Below the pieces are notes generated by a model. That model was not told where the DNA came from. It did no database searches and was given only the letters and a program-made list of their open reading frames with translations. From positions 31,732 through 95,731 of the forward strand of contig NZ_MPDK01000010.1 of the NCBI RefSeq assembly GCF_003144315.1: a stretch of 64,000 bases of DNA, read 5' to 3'. The DNA comes from Sulfoacidibacillus thermotolerans. Lineage in GTDB: Bacteria; Bacillota; Bacilli; Alicyclobacillales; SLC66. How positions within the stretch are numbered: the first letter of the stretch is position 1; the number at the start of each line of letters is the position of its first letter. Below are positions 17,801 to 28,224 of this stretch, piece by piece. The position numbers were made by a program, and so were the translations under genes.

Positions 17801-20668
17801 TCATGAGACAGTCTGGCACTTCACCCGATTTTCCGCACGTTCGCGGTCACGCACTAAAATAGGAGCCAAATAGCGTCCAGTATAAGACTCTGCAACCTCA
17901 CAAATGGCTTCAGGCGTTCCTGCGGCAATTAACTGTCCGCCCCCATCTCCACCCTCTGGTCCGAGATCGATCAAGTAGTCAGCCGTTTTAATCACATCGA
18001 GATTGTGTTCAATGACTACGACACTGTCTCCCGCATCGACGAGTCGCTGTAAAACAACGAGTAAGCGTTCAATATCTGCTACATGTAGACCTGTTGTCGG
18101 TTCATCTAAAATGTACATTGTTCGACCCGTGCTGCGTCGATACAGTTCTGACGCAAGCTTGACACGTTGTGCTTCTCCTCCAGATAGCGTGGTAGCTGGC
18201 TGTCCAAGCCGCATATAGCCGAGCCCAACGTCGACGAGCGTCTGCAATTTACGAGTAATACGAGGTACGTTGGCGAAAAATTCCGCAGCATCTTCAATCG
18301 TCATATCGAGTACATCGGCAATTGACTTCCCCTTATAATGAACCTCAAGTGTCTCCCGATTGTACCTGCGCCCTTTACAAACTTCACACGGGACATAGAC
18401 ATCCGGCAAAAAATGCATTTCAATTTTGATGATCCCATCCCCACGACACGCTTCACAGCGTCCACCGCGGATATTAAAACTAAACCTGCCTTTTTTATAC
18501 CCGCGAATCTTTGCTTCAGAGGTCGCTGCAAAAACATCTCGAATATCGTCAAACACGCCTGTATATGTGGCCGGGTTCGATCGCGGCGTGCGCCCTATTG
18601 GAGACTGATCGATATTTACCACTTTATCTAAATACTCCAGCCCACTCACTGATTTATATTTACCTGGTCTCGTCATTGCTTTATTTAGCTGCGCAGCAAG
18701 TATCTTATATAAAATTTCATTCACCAAAGTACTTTTCCCGGAACCCGAAACCCCTGTAACACACGTAAATAATCCCAAGGGAATTTTTACATCAAAACCC
18801 TTAAGGTTGTTTTCTCTCACTCCCCGAATCTCAAGAAAACGTTGATTCGGCTTGCGCCGATCTTCGGGCACAGGAATAAATTTGCGACCACTGAGATACT
18901 GGCCCGTAAGTGACTGTGGATCTGCCATGATCTCTTCCACGGTCCCCTGAGCCATCACGCGTCCCCCATGTACACCGGCGCCTGGACCAATATCGATAAT
19001 CTGATCCGCCGCAAACATGGTGTCCTCATCGTGTTCTACGACGATCAGTGTATTCCCAAGATCACGCATCTGCGTCAACGTGCGAATAAGTCGTGCATTG
19101 TCGCGTTGATGTAGACCAATGCTTGGTTCATCCAAAATGTACAGCACACCAACCAAGCTACTCCCTATCTGAGTAGCAAGGCGAATGCGTTGTGCCTCTC
19201 CACCTGACAACGTTCCTGCTGCACGCGCCAAAGTGAGATAATTCAAACCGACATCGCACAGGAATCCTAGACGCGAAGAAATCTCTTTTAATATCAGATT
19301 TGCGATTTGTTGTTCCTTTTCACTCAACGTCAATGTGGAAAAAAAATGAAGTGCTTCATCAATTGAAAGACTCGTCACATCCGAAATGCTTTTTCCCGCA
19401 ATGCGCACTGCTAAGCTCTCAGGTCGCAAGCGCTCCCCATGACAGGACGGGCAAGGGCGACTCGCCATAAACCCTTCAATAAATTCGCGAATCGACTCTG
19501 ACGCAGTTTCCCGATAACGGCGTTCGAGATTCGGAATGATTCCCTCATACAACACTTCAATCTGCTTTGTCTGACCAAAGTCATTGTCATAGGTAAATTT
19601 AATTTTTTCTGTTGGCGCACCATACAATAACTTCTGTATCTGTTCAGGTAGAAGTTGTTCAACCGGGAGATCCATCGGTATTTTGAATTGGCGGCACGCA
19701 GCCTCCAATAAATGGGGATAATACGAGGAGGTAGATCCAATCCAAGGTACTACAGCACCCTCCGCAAGCGTTTTTGTCCGATCAGGGAGCACAAGCTCCA
19801 TATCTACTTCAAGCTTCACCCCGAGTCCACTGCACACCTCACACGCACCAAAAGGACTATTAAACGAGAACATGCGAGGGCTGATTTCACCCACGCTATA
19901 TCCACACACTGGACACGCTAGATTTTGACTAAACAGCAACTCCTCGTGTTGCAAAATATCGATAACGACAGTGCCACCCGTCAATCCTAGACCTGTTTCC
20001 AGTGAGTCGGCAACGCGCGCGTTAACACCCGGTTTGACAATAATACGGTCCACGACCACGGCAATACTATGCTTCTTGTTTTTTTCAAGCCGAATCTCAT
20101 CCGCTAGGTCACGCAACTCGCCATCTACGCGCACGCGTACATAGCCACTCTTGCGCAGATCCTCTATTACCTTTGCGTGTTCCCCTTTTTTGCCACTCAC
20201 GATGGGGGCAAGAATTTGAATTCGTGTCCCCTCGTCTAAACTCATAATCCGATCCACCATCTGATCTACTGTTTGCGATGAAATCGGAATTCCACATTTT
20301 GGACAGTGTGGCTTGCCAATACGTGCATACAATAGCCGCAAATAATCATAAATCTCCGTCACTGTCCCCACTGTCGATCGCGGATTGCGACTCGTCGTCT
20401 TTTGGTCAATTGAAATCGCAGGAGAAAGTCCCTCGATTGCATCTACATCTGGTTTGTCCATCTGGCCTAGAAACTGGCGCGCATAGGCTGAGAGCGATTC
20501 TACATACCTTCTCTGCCCTTCTGCATACAAAGTGTCAAATGCAAGTGAAGACTTCCCTGACCCACTCAATCCAGTGAGTACCACAAGGCGATCGCGCGGG
20601 ATGACCACATCGATGTTTTTTAGATTGTGGGCGCGAGCGCCCTTAATCACGATATACTCGTGGGCCAT
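17801..20668 (-). CDS. uvrA: Excinuclease ABC subunit A
   Basis: DNA damage sensor of nucleotide excision repair, which loads UvrB; 955 residues, full length. Two ABC ATPase modules with Walker [10 protein letters not shown] (33-41) and GVSGSGKST, and two LSGGEAQR signatures. Zinc-binding cysteines appear in CPKCGIP, CPVCGY and [19 protein letters not shown] start. It follows uvrB by about 40 bp, so the two are likely one SOS-regulated unit. Confidence 0.97.
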   Translation of the reverse strand: MAHEYIVIKGARAHNLKNIDVVIPRDRLVVLTGLSGSGKSSLAFDTLYAEGQRRYVESLSAYARQFLGQMDKPDVDAIEGLSPAISIDQKTTSRNPRSTVGTVTEIYDYLRLLYARIGKPHCPKCGIPISSQTVDQMVDRIMSLDEGTRIQILAPIVSGKKGEHAKVIEDLRKSGYVRVRVDGELRDLADEIRLEKNKKHSIAVVVDRIIVKPGVNARVADSLETGLGLTGGTVVIDILQHEELLFSQNLACPVCGYSVGEISPRMFSFNSPFGACEVCSGLGVKLEVDMELVLPDRTKTLAEGAVVPWIGSTSSYYPHLLEAACRQFKIPMDLPVEQLLPEQIQKLLYGAPTEKIKFTYDNDFGQTKQIEVLYEGIIPNLERRYRETASESIREFIEGFMASRPCPSCHGERLRPESLAVRIAGKSISDVTSLSIDEALHFFSTLTLSEKEQQIANLILKEISSRLGFLCDVGLNYLTLARAAGTLSGGEAQRIRLATQIGSSLVGVLYILDEPSIGLHQRDNARLIRTLTQMRDLGNTLIVVEHDEDTMFAADQIIDIGPGAGVHGGRVMAQGTVEEIMADPQSLTGQYLSGRKFIPVPEDRRKPNQRFLEIRGVRENNLKGFDVKIPLGLFTCVTGVSGSGKSTLVNEILYKILAAQLNKAMTRPGKYKSVSGLEYLDKVVNIDQSPIGRTPRSNPATYTGVFDDIRDVFAATSEAKIRGYKKGRFSFNIRGGRCEACRGDGIIKIEMHFLPDVYVPCEVCKGRRYNRETLEVHYKGKSIADVLDMTIEDAAEFFANVPRITRKLQTLVDVGLGYMRLGQPATTLSGGEAQRVKLASELYRRSTGRTMYILDEPTTGLHVADIERLLVVLQRLVDAGDSVVVIEHNLDVIKTADYLIDLGPEGGDGGGQLIAAGTPEAICEVAESYTGRYLAPILVRDRERAENRVKCQTVS

Positions 20669-20710
20669 GCTGTTTTAAGCCCTCCTTTTGGCCGATTTTT
20701 AAATGTTTAC

Positions 20711-22693
20711 TTATGACGCTGACAATTCCAAGATCAAGTCGCGCAACTGTGCAGCTCTCTCAAACTGAAGCGCTTTGGCTGCGTCTTTCATTTCTTTCTC
20801 TAAACGCCCGATCAATTCCTTGCGTTCTGACTTTGTCATCGTTTTGACCTGCTCTTCAAGGCTCTCAGCTTCATCTAGTGATTTCGTCGCCTCAATAACG
20901 TCACGCACAGCCTTCTTAATCGTTTGAGGAATGATTCCATGCAGTTGATTGTATTCGACTTGTCGCTCACGCCGCCGATTTGTCTCAGAAATAGCAACTT
21001 GCATAGAACGTGTGATCACGTCTGCATACATGATAACTTCACCCGATGCATTGCGCGCTGCCCGACCTATCGTTTGAATCAGAGAACGTTCTGCGCGCAA
21101 AAAGCCTTCTTTATCGGCGTCAAGAATCGCAACTAACGACACTTCAGGCAGATCCAATCCTTCACGCAATAAGTTAATTCCAATTAAAACATCAAATACA
21201 CCTAGCCGCAGATCGCGCAAAATTGCCATCCGTTCGAGCGTCTTTATATCGCTGTGCAAATAACGTACTTGAATGCCAATTTCTTTTAGATAATCTGTCA
21301 AATCTTCCGCCATTTTCTTTGTCAGCGTAGTGACCAAAACGCGTTCATCGCGACTCGTGCGTTTGCGGATCTCACCAATTAAATCATCAATCTGCCCTTT
21401 GATCGGTCGGACGTGAATCAGTGGATCGAGCAATCCAGTCGGACGAATAATCTGCTCCACAATCTTTGCACTGACTTTTAGTTCATAATCACCAGGCGTA
21501 GCCGAGACAAATACTGTCTGATATTTGTAACGACTAAGTTCCTCAAAACGCAATGGCCGATTATCGGCAGCTGAGGGCAGACGAAATCCGTGCTCAATCA
21601 GTGTCATCTTCCGCGTGTGATCTCCTCCGTACATCCCATGTAATTGTGGAATCGTAACATGAGATTCATCGATGACGAGCAGGAAGTTTTCCGGGAAATA
21701 GTCAAACAGCGTATAAGGTGGTTCGCCCGCCACGCGTCCATCTAAATGACGCGAGTAATTTTCGATACCTGAACAAAACCCCACCTCAAGCAACATCTCC
21801 AAATCGTAATTCGTGCGTTGCTCAAGGCGTTGCGCTTCCAACAATTTTCCGGCTCCACGCAACTCTTCAAGGCGTTGCGCCAATTCAATACGAATGCTTT
21901 TTACTGCACGCTCCACCGTTTCCTTCGAAGAGACAAAGTGTGATGCCGGAAAAATGGCAATATGATCTCTTCTGCCAATCAGTTCCCCTGTCACAAGGTC
22001 AACTTCTGTGATCCGATCAATCTCATCACCAAAAAATTCGACACGTAACGCATGATCTCCTTGCGAAGCCGGAACAATCTCAAGCACATCCCCACGAACG
22101 CGAAACGTGCCACGGGTAAAATTGATATCATTGCGCTCATACTGCATATCGACCAACCGACGCAACACCTCATTACGCGGTCGCTCCATCCCAACACGCA
22201 GCGACAATACATTTTCTCGATAGCGAAATGGACTCCCTAAACCAAAAATACTTGAAACACTCGCAACGACCAACACATCATTGCGCTCAAATAAAGCGCT
22301 CGTCGCTGAGTGCCTCAACTTATCAATCTCATCATTAATTTTTGCATCTTTTTCAATAAAAGTATCAGATTGCGGAATGTAAGCTTCTGGTTGATAATAA
22401 TCGTAATAGCTGACGAAATACTCGACCGCATTATGTGGGAAAAACTCTTTAAACTCGGCAGTCAACTGTGCAGCCAACGTTTTGTTGTGTGCAATGACAA
22501 GCGTCGGCCGATTCAACTTTGCGACGATATTGGCAATCGTAAACGTCTTCCCTGAGCCTGTGACGCCAAGCAGCGTTTGAAAAGTATTGCCCTCGCGCAA
22601 ACTCTCAACTAATGCATCAATAGCTGCTGGTTGATCTCCAGTCGGCGCATAATCAGACACCAACTGAAATGAGCCCGGCAACGAATTCGTCAT
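20711..22693 (-). CDS. uvrB: Excinuclease ABC subunit B
   Basis: DNA helicase-like subunit that verifies damage and recruits UvrC; 660 residues. Walker A GVTGSGKT at 43-50. The beta-hairpin region has [12 protein letters not shown], followed by helicase motifs DESHVT and QTIGRAARN, and the C-terminal UVR domain that contacts UvrC. ATG preceded by AGGAGGG. A LexA/DinR-type box and a perfect TATAAT lie directly upstream. Confidence 0.97.
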   Translation of the reverse strand: MTNSLPGSFQLVSDYAPTGDQPAAIDALVESLREGNTFQTLLGVTGSGKTFTIANIVAKLNRPTLVIAHNKTLAAQLTAEFKEFFPHNAVEYFVSYYDYYQPEAYIPQSDTFIEKDAKINDEIDKLRHSATSALFERNDVLVVASVSSIFGLGSPFRYRENVLSLRVGMERPRNEVLRRLVDMQYERNDINFTRGTFRVRGDVLEIVPASQGDHALRVEFFGDEIDRITEVDLVTGELIGRRDHIAIFPASHFVSSKETVERAVKSIRIELAQRLEELRGAGKLLEAQRLEQRTNYDLEMLLEVGFCSGIENYSRHLDGRVAGEPPYTLFDYFPENFLLVIDESHVTIPQLHGMYGGDHTRKMTLIEHGFRLPSAADNRPLRFEELSRYKYQTVFVSATPGDYELKVSAKIVEQIIRPTGLLDPLIHVRPIKGQIDDLIGEIRKRTSRDERVLVTTLTKKMAEDLTDYLKEIGIQVRYLHSDIKTLERMAILRDLRLGVFDVLIGINLLREGLDLPEVSLVAILDADKEGFLRAERSLIQTIGRAARNASGEVIMYADVITRSMQVAISETNRRRERQVEYNQLHGIIPQTIKKAVRDVIEATKSLDEAESLEEQVKTMTKSERKELIGRLEKEMKDAAKALQFERAAQLRDLILELSAS

Positions 22694-22725
22694 ATTGCCA
22701 ACCCTCCTTTTGCACTCCTTTCTTT

Positions 22726-22747
22726 ATTATATACGATCATACGTTCG
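22726..22747 (-). promoter_or_regulatory. SOS (LexA/DinR) box and -10 element of uvrB
   Basis: On the minus strand CGAACGTATGATCG (22734-22747) matches 13 of 14 positions of the Bacillus DinR consensus CGAACRNRYGTTCG. A perfect -10 TATAAT lies at 22726-22731; the -35 is weak. The box falls in the spacer of the promoter, a usual repression position. Confidence 0.75.
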
Positions 22748-22777
22748 ATATAAACTGGCGTCCCCCAAAATCAGCCA

Positions 22778-23584
22778 TTACATATCTGCCACCTCTGCTG
22801 CACCGCTCGGTGCTTGCGCTGTGACTGCGCGTTCGCGCTGACCTGGAGCTAAAAAAACTTGTAGTTTTTGTCGCAATGTATTGGGATTTTCACCCGCTTG
22901 AATGGAAAGAACCCCCTCCACAATCAATTCACGTGACGTCACTTCGGATTTTGATCGCATTTTCAATTTGCTTGCAATCGGCAGCCAGATCAAGTTGGCA
23001 CTGCCAACCCCGTATAAGGTCGCGATAAACGCGGTAGCAATCAGAGGCCCCAACCTTGAAACATCTGATAAATTGCTCAATACATGAATGAGTCCCATAA
23101 CTGTCCCTAAAATCCCCATCGTAGGGGCAAAGCCGCCAGCCGCTTCAAACATCCCTGCACCCGTTTCATGTCGCTCTTCCATAGCGGTCAACTCTGTTTC
23201 TAAAATGCTGCGCACAAGTTCTGGATCTACTCCGTCCACTACTAATTGAATGCCGTTCTTTAAAAAAGTATCCTCAAGTCCGACTACCTTATCCTCGAGT
23301 GCGAGAATCCCTTCGCGCCGCGCAATCGTAGCGAGAGTGACCAGTTCGTCAATCGTGTCTAGAGGTTCACTTGTCCGGTTGGTAAAGGCAATTTTAAACA
23401 ACGCCGGTATCCTGCGCAGTTGCGCTCCTGGATAGGAAACGATCAGTGCGCCAATCGTGCCTCCAAATACAATGAGGCCAGCAGATAATCCAAATAGCGC
23501 AAGTGGTGACCCTCCCTCCATGACAAATGCTACAAGCAAAGAAATAAAACTCAAGAGTAACCCTATCAGAGTAGTCATATCCAT
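22778..23584 (-). CDS. motA: MotA/MotP-type flagellar stator ion-channel subunit
   Basis: 268 residues with four predicted membrane helices. The large cytoplasmic loop contains RREGILALE, and the proline-bearing motif FAPTMGILGTVMGLIHVL is typical of MotA/MotP. Stators work as MotA-MotB complexes that couple ion flow to flagellar rotation. No motB follows; the next gene downstream is uvrB. The C-terminus ends in an alanine-rich tail. ATG preceded by AGGGG. Assignment to H+- or Na+-driven type cannot be made here. Confidence 0.87.
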   Translation of the reverse strand: MDMTTLIGLLLSFISLLVAFVMEGGSPLALFGLSAGLIVFGGTIGALIVSYPGAQLRRIPALFKIAFTNRTSEPLDTIDELVTLATIARREGILALEDKVVGLEDTFLKNGIQLVVDGVDPELVRSILETELTAMEERHETGAGMFEAAGGFAPTMGILGTVMGLIHVLSNLSDVSRLGPLIATAFIATLYGVGSANLIWLPIASKLKMRSKSEVTSRELIVEGVLSIQAGENPNTLRQKLQVFLAPGQRERAVTAQAPSGAAEVADM

Positions 23585-23672
23585 ATATACATAACCCCTT
23601 ATCTATAACGCATAGAGTAGTGTAGCTATATTGTCCTCTGCAGTAACCACTACGAGCAAGCGTATGCCAATT

Positions 23673-24938
23673 TTAAGAACCTGGCGCAGAGTTCCCTTGA
23701 TTCGGGCGTTCAGACATGGTCGCGGATTTTTTTTGACCGATTGATCTTTTGCGTCGCCACCATTCAAACAACCAGCGCCCAACTGAAAATGGATAGATTT
23801 CCGCATACTCCCTCGCATGCTCATCAGGAACCATGATGACACCCAATTGATGAGGATCATTTTCAAACACGGGAGTGCCTAAAAAGCGGGTCTCCCCACG
23901 CAGATCTACAACTTCGATTTTCGCATAAGCTGGATTTTGATCAAGTGCAAAATGGATATCATATGCGCTGTTCACACTCATGCCGCCTACCCTGATCATC
24001 GTATCACCCGGTTGCAGTCCCATCATCCGAGCCGGACTGCGCAAAAGCGTTGCTAACACGCGTACTCCCCTCGCCGGACGGACAAAAAGTGCACTGGCAT
24101 GCATCTCTTTCCGGCGTATCATTTGATAAATCGCTTCATGCGCGACCAAAGTAAAAAGTGCAACCCATAGGATCCAAACGCTGTGCCCGCGCGCAAAAAA
24201 AGCGCCCATTGTTACCAGTAATCCGTAGAGGATAAGGGGCAAAGCCGCTACACGTGCGGCGGTTTTTGGTATGTATCCAATCGTAAAAGTGCTAAACCCA
24301 ATCAGCACTGGAAACGGAATGGCAACGCCCATCCCCACCCCTACCACAAGTGGCAGAGGCCAAAATTTCTGTAAGGCAAAGGCCCCGATGATTTGACCGC
24401 GTCGGCTTTCGACAAATAATGGGGAAGCCCCGCGCCATCCAGCTAAAAAAACAAGTACTCCTTCAAACACATGAAGAATTCCAGTCATGAGGAGAAGTGA
24501 AGAAAAATGTTCAGGGGTATTCAGTAACGAACGAATCCAGGGAATCGATTGACTCCCTGCACGCATCACGAACCACTGCAAAATAAAGCTACCAAGAATC
24601 AGCAGCGGTCCGACATACGCCGTGCACGTTAATCGGACATCGACCCACATCAAAACAAAAATTAGTACCCACACAGCGAGGATCTCTCCCGCACTCACCT
24701 GAATGTGCAACAGTGCAAACAAACTGCTTGCCACAATTCCCGCGAGTAATCCATATACAGCAGAGATCGCCCACTCTAAACTCGCAAAATTCACTTTTAC
24801 GCCAAACGAGGCGCGCTCCATACGCTCAGCGCGACGATATTGCAACCAAACGACTGCAAGCAGGAGGAAATAGATCCAAGGTTCCATCAATAGTCGCATA
24901 TAGCCATCACTCAGTTGCTGCCACAACGCCACGACCAT
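23673..24938 (-). CDS. minJ: PDZ-domain membrane protein, MinJ-like
   Basis: About 421 residues: six to eight membrane helices over the first ~280 residues. A cytoplasmic PDZ domain follows (around GLQPGDTMIRVGGMSV), with a basic C-terminal tail. In Bacillus subtilis MinJ bridges DivIVA and MinCD for division-site selection and has this topology and the same neighbours (ctpB, ftsEX, uvr genes). Start at ATG 24938 with GAGGAAGGGA upstream; the frame extends 9 codons further. The function is inferred from architecture and synteny. Confidence 0.75.
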   Translation of the reverse strand: MVVALWQQLSDGYMRLLMEPWIYFLLLAVVWLQYRRAERMERASFGVKVNFASLEWAISAVYGLLAGIVASSLFALLHIQVSAGEILAVWVLIFVLMWVDVRLTCTAYVGPLLILGSFILQWFVMRAGSQSIPWIRSLLNTPEHFSSLLLMTGILHVFEGVLVFLAGWRGASPLFVESRRGQIIGAFALQKFWPLPLVVGVGMGVAIPFPVLIGFSTFTIGYIPKTAARVAALPLILYGLLVTMGAFFARGHSVWILWVALFTLVAHEAIYQMIRRKEMHASALFVRPARGVRVLATLLRSPARMMGLQPGDTMIRVGGMSVNSAYDIHFALDQNPAYAKIEVVDLRGETRFLGTPVFENDPHQLGVIMVPDEHAREYAEIYPFSVGRWLFEWWRRKRSIGQKKSATMSERPNQGNSAPGS

Positions 24939-24963
24939 CGTCCCTTCCTCGACACGAAACAAC

Positions 24964-25000
24964 AATAAGTAACCTGCAGATAACCCACAGGTTACTTATT
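24964..25000. repeat. 13-bp inverted repeat between ctpB and minJ
   Basis: AATAAGTAACCTG (24964-24976) pairs perfectly with CAGGTTACTTATT (24988-25000) around an 11-nt loop. It lies 28 bp after the ctpB stop and 25 bp before the minJ start. The T-tract after the stem on the minus strand is poor (TTGTTGTTT), so it may be a leaky terminator. Confidence 0.6.
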
Positions 25001-25027
25001 CGACAGGGACGTCGCGGCTTCCTGCTG

Positions 25028-26434
25028 CTAGCGCATGAGTTTCTGTTCGAGATAACCAATCGCAGCCATCAACTGCGGGTCCTCGCGTTGCTTCAAACGC
25101 AACATCGCGACATTGATCGCGTATGCCGTTGCATTATTCAATTCGCCATTCACAGGCAGGCGATTTTGACGTTGAAAAATAGATAGTGCGTTTTTCGTTT
25201 CCTGATTGAAATATCCATCTGTACGTCCAGGATTAAATCCTAACGCTAATAGCATTCGCTGTAACACTGCAATTTCAACATTGTTTGCATTTTGCGTATA
25301 CGGCCTAGGCATATTCATAGATAGTGGCGGCAGTCGAAAATAAGAGGGGGTAGGCACAGCGATCGTGGGAGCAATCCCGCGCTTATGAATCCATTGCCCA
25401 TCAGGAGTAAGCCAACGCGCCACGGTCAATTTAATACTTGAACCATCGTGAAACTCGCGGGTTTCCTGGACTGTTCCTTTCCCATATGTACGCTCCCCAA
25501 TGAGCGGTACATGCAAGGATTCCCCGAGTGCAGCAGCAAGAATTTCAGCGGCGCTCGCACTGTCACCATTGATCAAACACACCATTGGAAGATGCACATT
25601 TGCACCTGTAGAACGCAACACCTCGCGATGTCCACTACGATCTTGCAATTGTACGATCACTTTTGACTTTGGCAACAAGTCATCTGCGATGCGCGCTACG
25701 CTCTGCAATAACCCTCCAGGATCATCCCGCAAATCGATGATCAGAGCGCGCGCGCCACTTTTTTCTAAAATGTCAAGATCGCGCGCAAAAGCCGACGCCG
25801 TATCCTCACTGAATTGCGTAATCAATAGATACCCAATCCGATCAGGCAGCATACGCGCATAAACTGTCATCTGATCGAGACGTGCGCGCATCACCTTCAT
25901 GCGCAACTTCTGGTCACCACGCTTCACTTCAAGTGAAACATACGTTCCGCGCGGACCACGAATCTTTTCTACCGCTTGCTCAAGTGACATCCCCGTCGTC
26001 GGCGTCCCCGCAATCTGCAACAAAACATCTCCCGGCGCAAGGCCAGCCTTTTGTGCAGGAGACCCTGACATCACATTCGCAATCACCAAATTCCCATCTT
26101 GCAAAGTCAAAACGGCGCCGATCCCCTGAAAATGAGACGTTACTAGCTCGCGAAAGCGAGCTGTCATTCCCGGATTCATGTAAAGTGAAAAAGGGTCTCC
26201 AACAGATTGCACCATTCCTCCAATGGCACCCTCTAACAACCTGTTTGTCGACACCTTTTGAAAATAATTCTCAGAGAGTAACTCATATGCAGAAAGAAAT
26301 TTTTGATATGAAGCATCACTCGCCAATGGAGAGAAATCTGCTCCTATCCACCTGAGCGAAAGGACGGTGACTGCCGCCGTTAGGGCGACCGTTCCGATCA
26401 ATCGACTCCACTTTCCTACTTTTCCACTTAACAT
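25028..26434 (-). CDS. ctpB: Carboxyl-terminal processing protease, S41 family (CtpB-like)
   Basis: Membrane-anchored PDZ protease, 468 residues. An N-terminal signal anchor (about 12-28) leads into a PDZ domain (about 105-185) with GSPAQKAGLAPGDVLLQI. In the S41 domain Ser292 (NGDSASAAEI) and Lys319 (YGKGTVQE) form the catalytic dyad. A C-terminal peptidoglycan-binding domain (about 385-445) has LQRMLLALGFNPGRTDGYF. In Bacillus CtpB cleaves SpoIVFA in sporulation. It lies in the ftsE-ftsX-ctpB order known from Bacilli. Confidence 0.93.
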   Translation of the reverse strand: MLSGKVGKWSRLIGTVALTAAVTVLSLRWIGADFSPLASDASYQKFLSAYELLSENYFQKVSTNRLLEGAIGGMVQSVGDPFSLYMNPGMTARFRELVTSHFQGIGAVLTLQDGNLVIANVMSGSPAQKAGLAPGDVLLQIAGTPTTGMSLEQAVEKIRGPRGTYVSLEVKRGDQKLRMKVMRARLDQMTVYARMLPDRIGYLLITQFSEDTASAFARDLDILEKSGARALIIDLRDDPGGLLQSVARIADDLLPKSKVIVQLQDRSGHREVLRSTGANVHLPMVCLINGDSASAAEILAAALGESLHVPLIGERTYGKGTVQETREFHDGSSIKLTVARWLTPDGQWIHKRGIAPTIAVPTPSYFRLPPLSMNMPRPYTQNANNVEIAVLQRMLLALGFNPGRTDGYFNQETKNALSIFQRQNRLPVNGELNNATAYAINVAMLRLKQREDPQLMAAIGYLEQKLMR

Positions 26435-26529
26435 TCAAACCACCTGACCCTCGTTCGCAAATCGGCAGGCCTGTACTTTCATACAGCCTCCTATACTCTA
26501 TGCGGACGAGACTGCCAGTAACACTCAGA

Positions 26530-27408
26530 CTACACGCGCAAAAATTTACGCATCGAAACAAGCGATCCCCACACCCCGATAAACAGACCACATGCAAGTA
26601 GCACGAGTACCACACGATCCATCACATAGGGCGTAGGCAGCAATGAGAACGGCGGAAACAAGGCAACTTGATGGCGAATCCACCGATACCCTTCATACAA
26701 GAGCACGCTCGGAATCAACGCCCCAAAGATCCCCATCAATGTCCCTTCGACGAAAAATGGACCACGGATAAACCCATCTGTTGCTCCGACGAGTTTCATA
26801 ATCTCAATTTCGCGCCGCCTCGTAAATATGGTGATTTTCACCGTATTGGAGATCAAAAACATCCCCATTACGATCAAACCCGCGATAAAAATAATCGCCG
26901 TATCACGAACAATCGTCATAACAGAAAGCAATTTTGGCACAACACTCGCACCGTACTGCACTTTTTCAATCCCACGCACATGTTTTACTTCGTTTGCAAT
27001 TTGTGGGATTTGATGCGGGTTATTTACTTGCAGTACAAATTCATTAGGAAGCGGGTTGCCTAGCCCATTAATTAAATCTGAGTTCGACTGCAAAATTTGC
27101 TTCATCCGCTTTAACCCTTCAGCCTTCGAGATAAACGTGACCGTGCGAACCCCATGGATGCTCCGAAGTTCATGTGCCAACTTTGGCAACTCTTTATTAG
27201 GAACGCGATCGGAGACATACGCATTGAATTGTAATTGGTTTTCAATATTGAGCGACATCGATTGTATATTGACACTTAAGACCAGCGACGCTCCTAAAAT
27301 CAGCAGCGTTACAGCAACGGCACTAATCGCGGCAAACGTCATCCAGCCATTGCGAAACAAGTTTTTAAATCCTTCGCGACCATGGCGACCTATTGTCCTA
27401 ATCTTCAT
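26530..27408 (-). CDS. ftsX: Cell division ABC transporter permease FtsX
   Basis: Membrane partner of FtsE that controls cell-wall hydrolases; about 292 residues. A cytoplasmic start (RTIGRHGREGFKNLFRNGWM) leads to the first helix, then a large extracytoplasmic domain. Three further helices form the FtsX domain with EIEIMKLVGATDGFIRGPF. The start ATG at 27408 (or ATG 27414) is preceded by GTGGGG and overlaps the end of ftsE; an upstream start at 27456 is unlikely. Confidence 0.95.
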   Translation of the reverse strand: MKIRTIGRHGREGFKNLFRNGWMTFAAISAVAVTLLILGASLVLSVNIQSMSLNIENQLQFNAYVSDRVPNKELPKLAHELRSIHGVRTVTFISKAEGLKRMKQILQSNSDLINGLGNPLPNEFVLQVNNPHQIPQIANEVKHVRGIEKVQYGASVVPKLLSVMTIVRDTAIIFIAGLIVMGMFLISNTVKITIFTRRREIEIMKLVGATDGFIRGPFFVEGTLMGIFGALIPSVLLYEGYRWIRHQVALFPPFSLLPTPYVMDRVVLVLLACGLFIGVWGSLVSMRKFLRV

Positions 27409-28084
27409 AGCCATAATCCCCACGCTCTTCGTCTCGACTAATCCGTCCATTTTCAATGGCGATCACACGTTTTTTACACGCATTAACTAATTCGCGGTTA
27501 TGTGTCGCCATGACGATTGTCGTCCCACGATCATTGACACGTTCTAACAACTTCAAGATCGCCCATGAATTATCTGGATCAAGATTCCCCGTTGGCTCAT
27601 CTGCAACGACAACTTTGGGTTTGTTAACGAGCGCTCGAGCAATGGCAACCCGTTGCTGTTCGCCGCCAGAAAGTTCTCGCGGCAGCATATTTCTTTTGTC
27701 TTCAAGTCCAACTAACTCCAATACTTCCTGAACACGCTTTTGAATCGTGCGCCGTGAAGCCTCAATGACTTCTAGCGCAAAAGCGATATTTTCCGCCACC
27801 GTAAGTTGTTGCAGCAACTTATAGTCTTGGAAGACTACTCCGACATGACGCCGCATGATAGGGATTTGACTTTCACGCAGCCGTTCAATATTAAAGCCCC
27901 CAACGAAAATATGTCCTTTCGTAGGACGTTCTTGGCGATACATCAATTTAATAAACGTCGATTTCCCAGCACCGCTAGGTCCCACCACATAGACAAACGA
28001 TCCTTGTGGAATGCGAACGGAAACCCCCGACAATGCAGTTACGCCATTCTCATATTCCTTCCAAACATCTTGCATTTCAATCAT
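27398..28084 (-). CDS. ftsE: Cell division ATP-binding protein FtsE
   Basis: ABC ATPase of the FtsEX complex, 228 residues. Walker A GPSGAGKS at 35-42, Q-loop VVFQDYKLL, signature LSGGEQQRVAIARAL, Walker B VVVADEPTGNLD. The ATG at 28084 gives IEMQDVWKEY as in homologs; the frame extends 14 codons upstream without support. It overlaps ftsX by about 11 bp, so the two are translationally coupled. It lies 140 bp after argH. Confidence 0.95.
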   Translation of the reverse strand: MIEMQDVWKEYENGVTALSGVSVRIPQGSFVYVVGPSGAGKSTFIKLMYRQERPTKGHIFVGGFNIERLRESQIPIMRRHVGVVFQDYKLLQQLTVAENIAFALEVIEASRRTIQKRVQEVLELVGLEDKRNMLPRELSGGEQQRVAIARALVNKPKVVVADEPTGNLDPDNSWAILKLLERVNDRGTTIVMATHNRELVNACKKRVIAIENGRISRDEERGDYGYED

Positions 28085-28224
28085 ACCGATCCCCCATGCG
28101 GAGTTGATCTCAAAGCCGCAGCGCATCGCAACTTGAGTCGCAATACGCCACGCTTCGACAAAGTATTCGACATGTGCGTCGAAACTCCTGCATGTGGATT
28201 AAATTACCAGAGTTTTTCTCGCCC

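Noticed and set aside
23603..23866. Minus-strand ORF of 87 residues between motA and minJ-like gene
   Set aside because: It overlaps the 3' end of the minJ-like gene in another frame and has no supporting start site.
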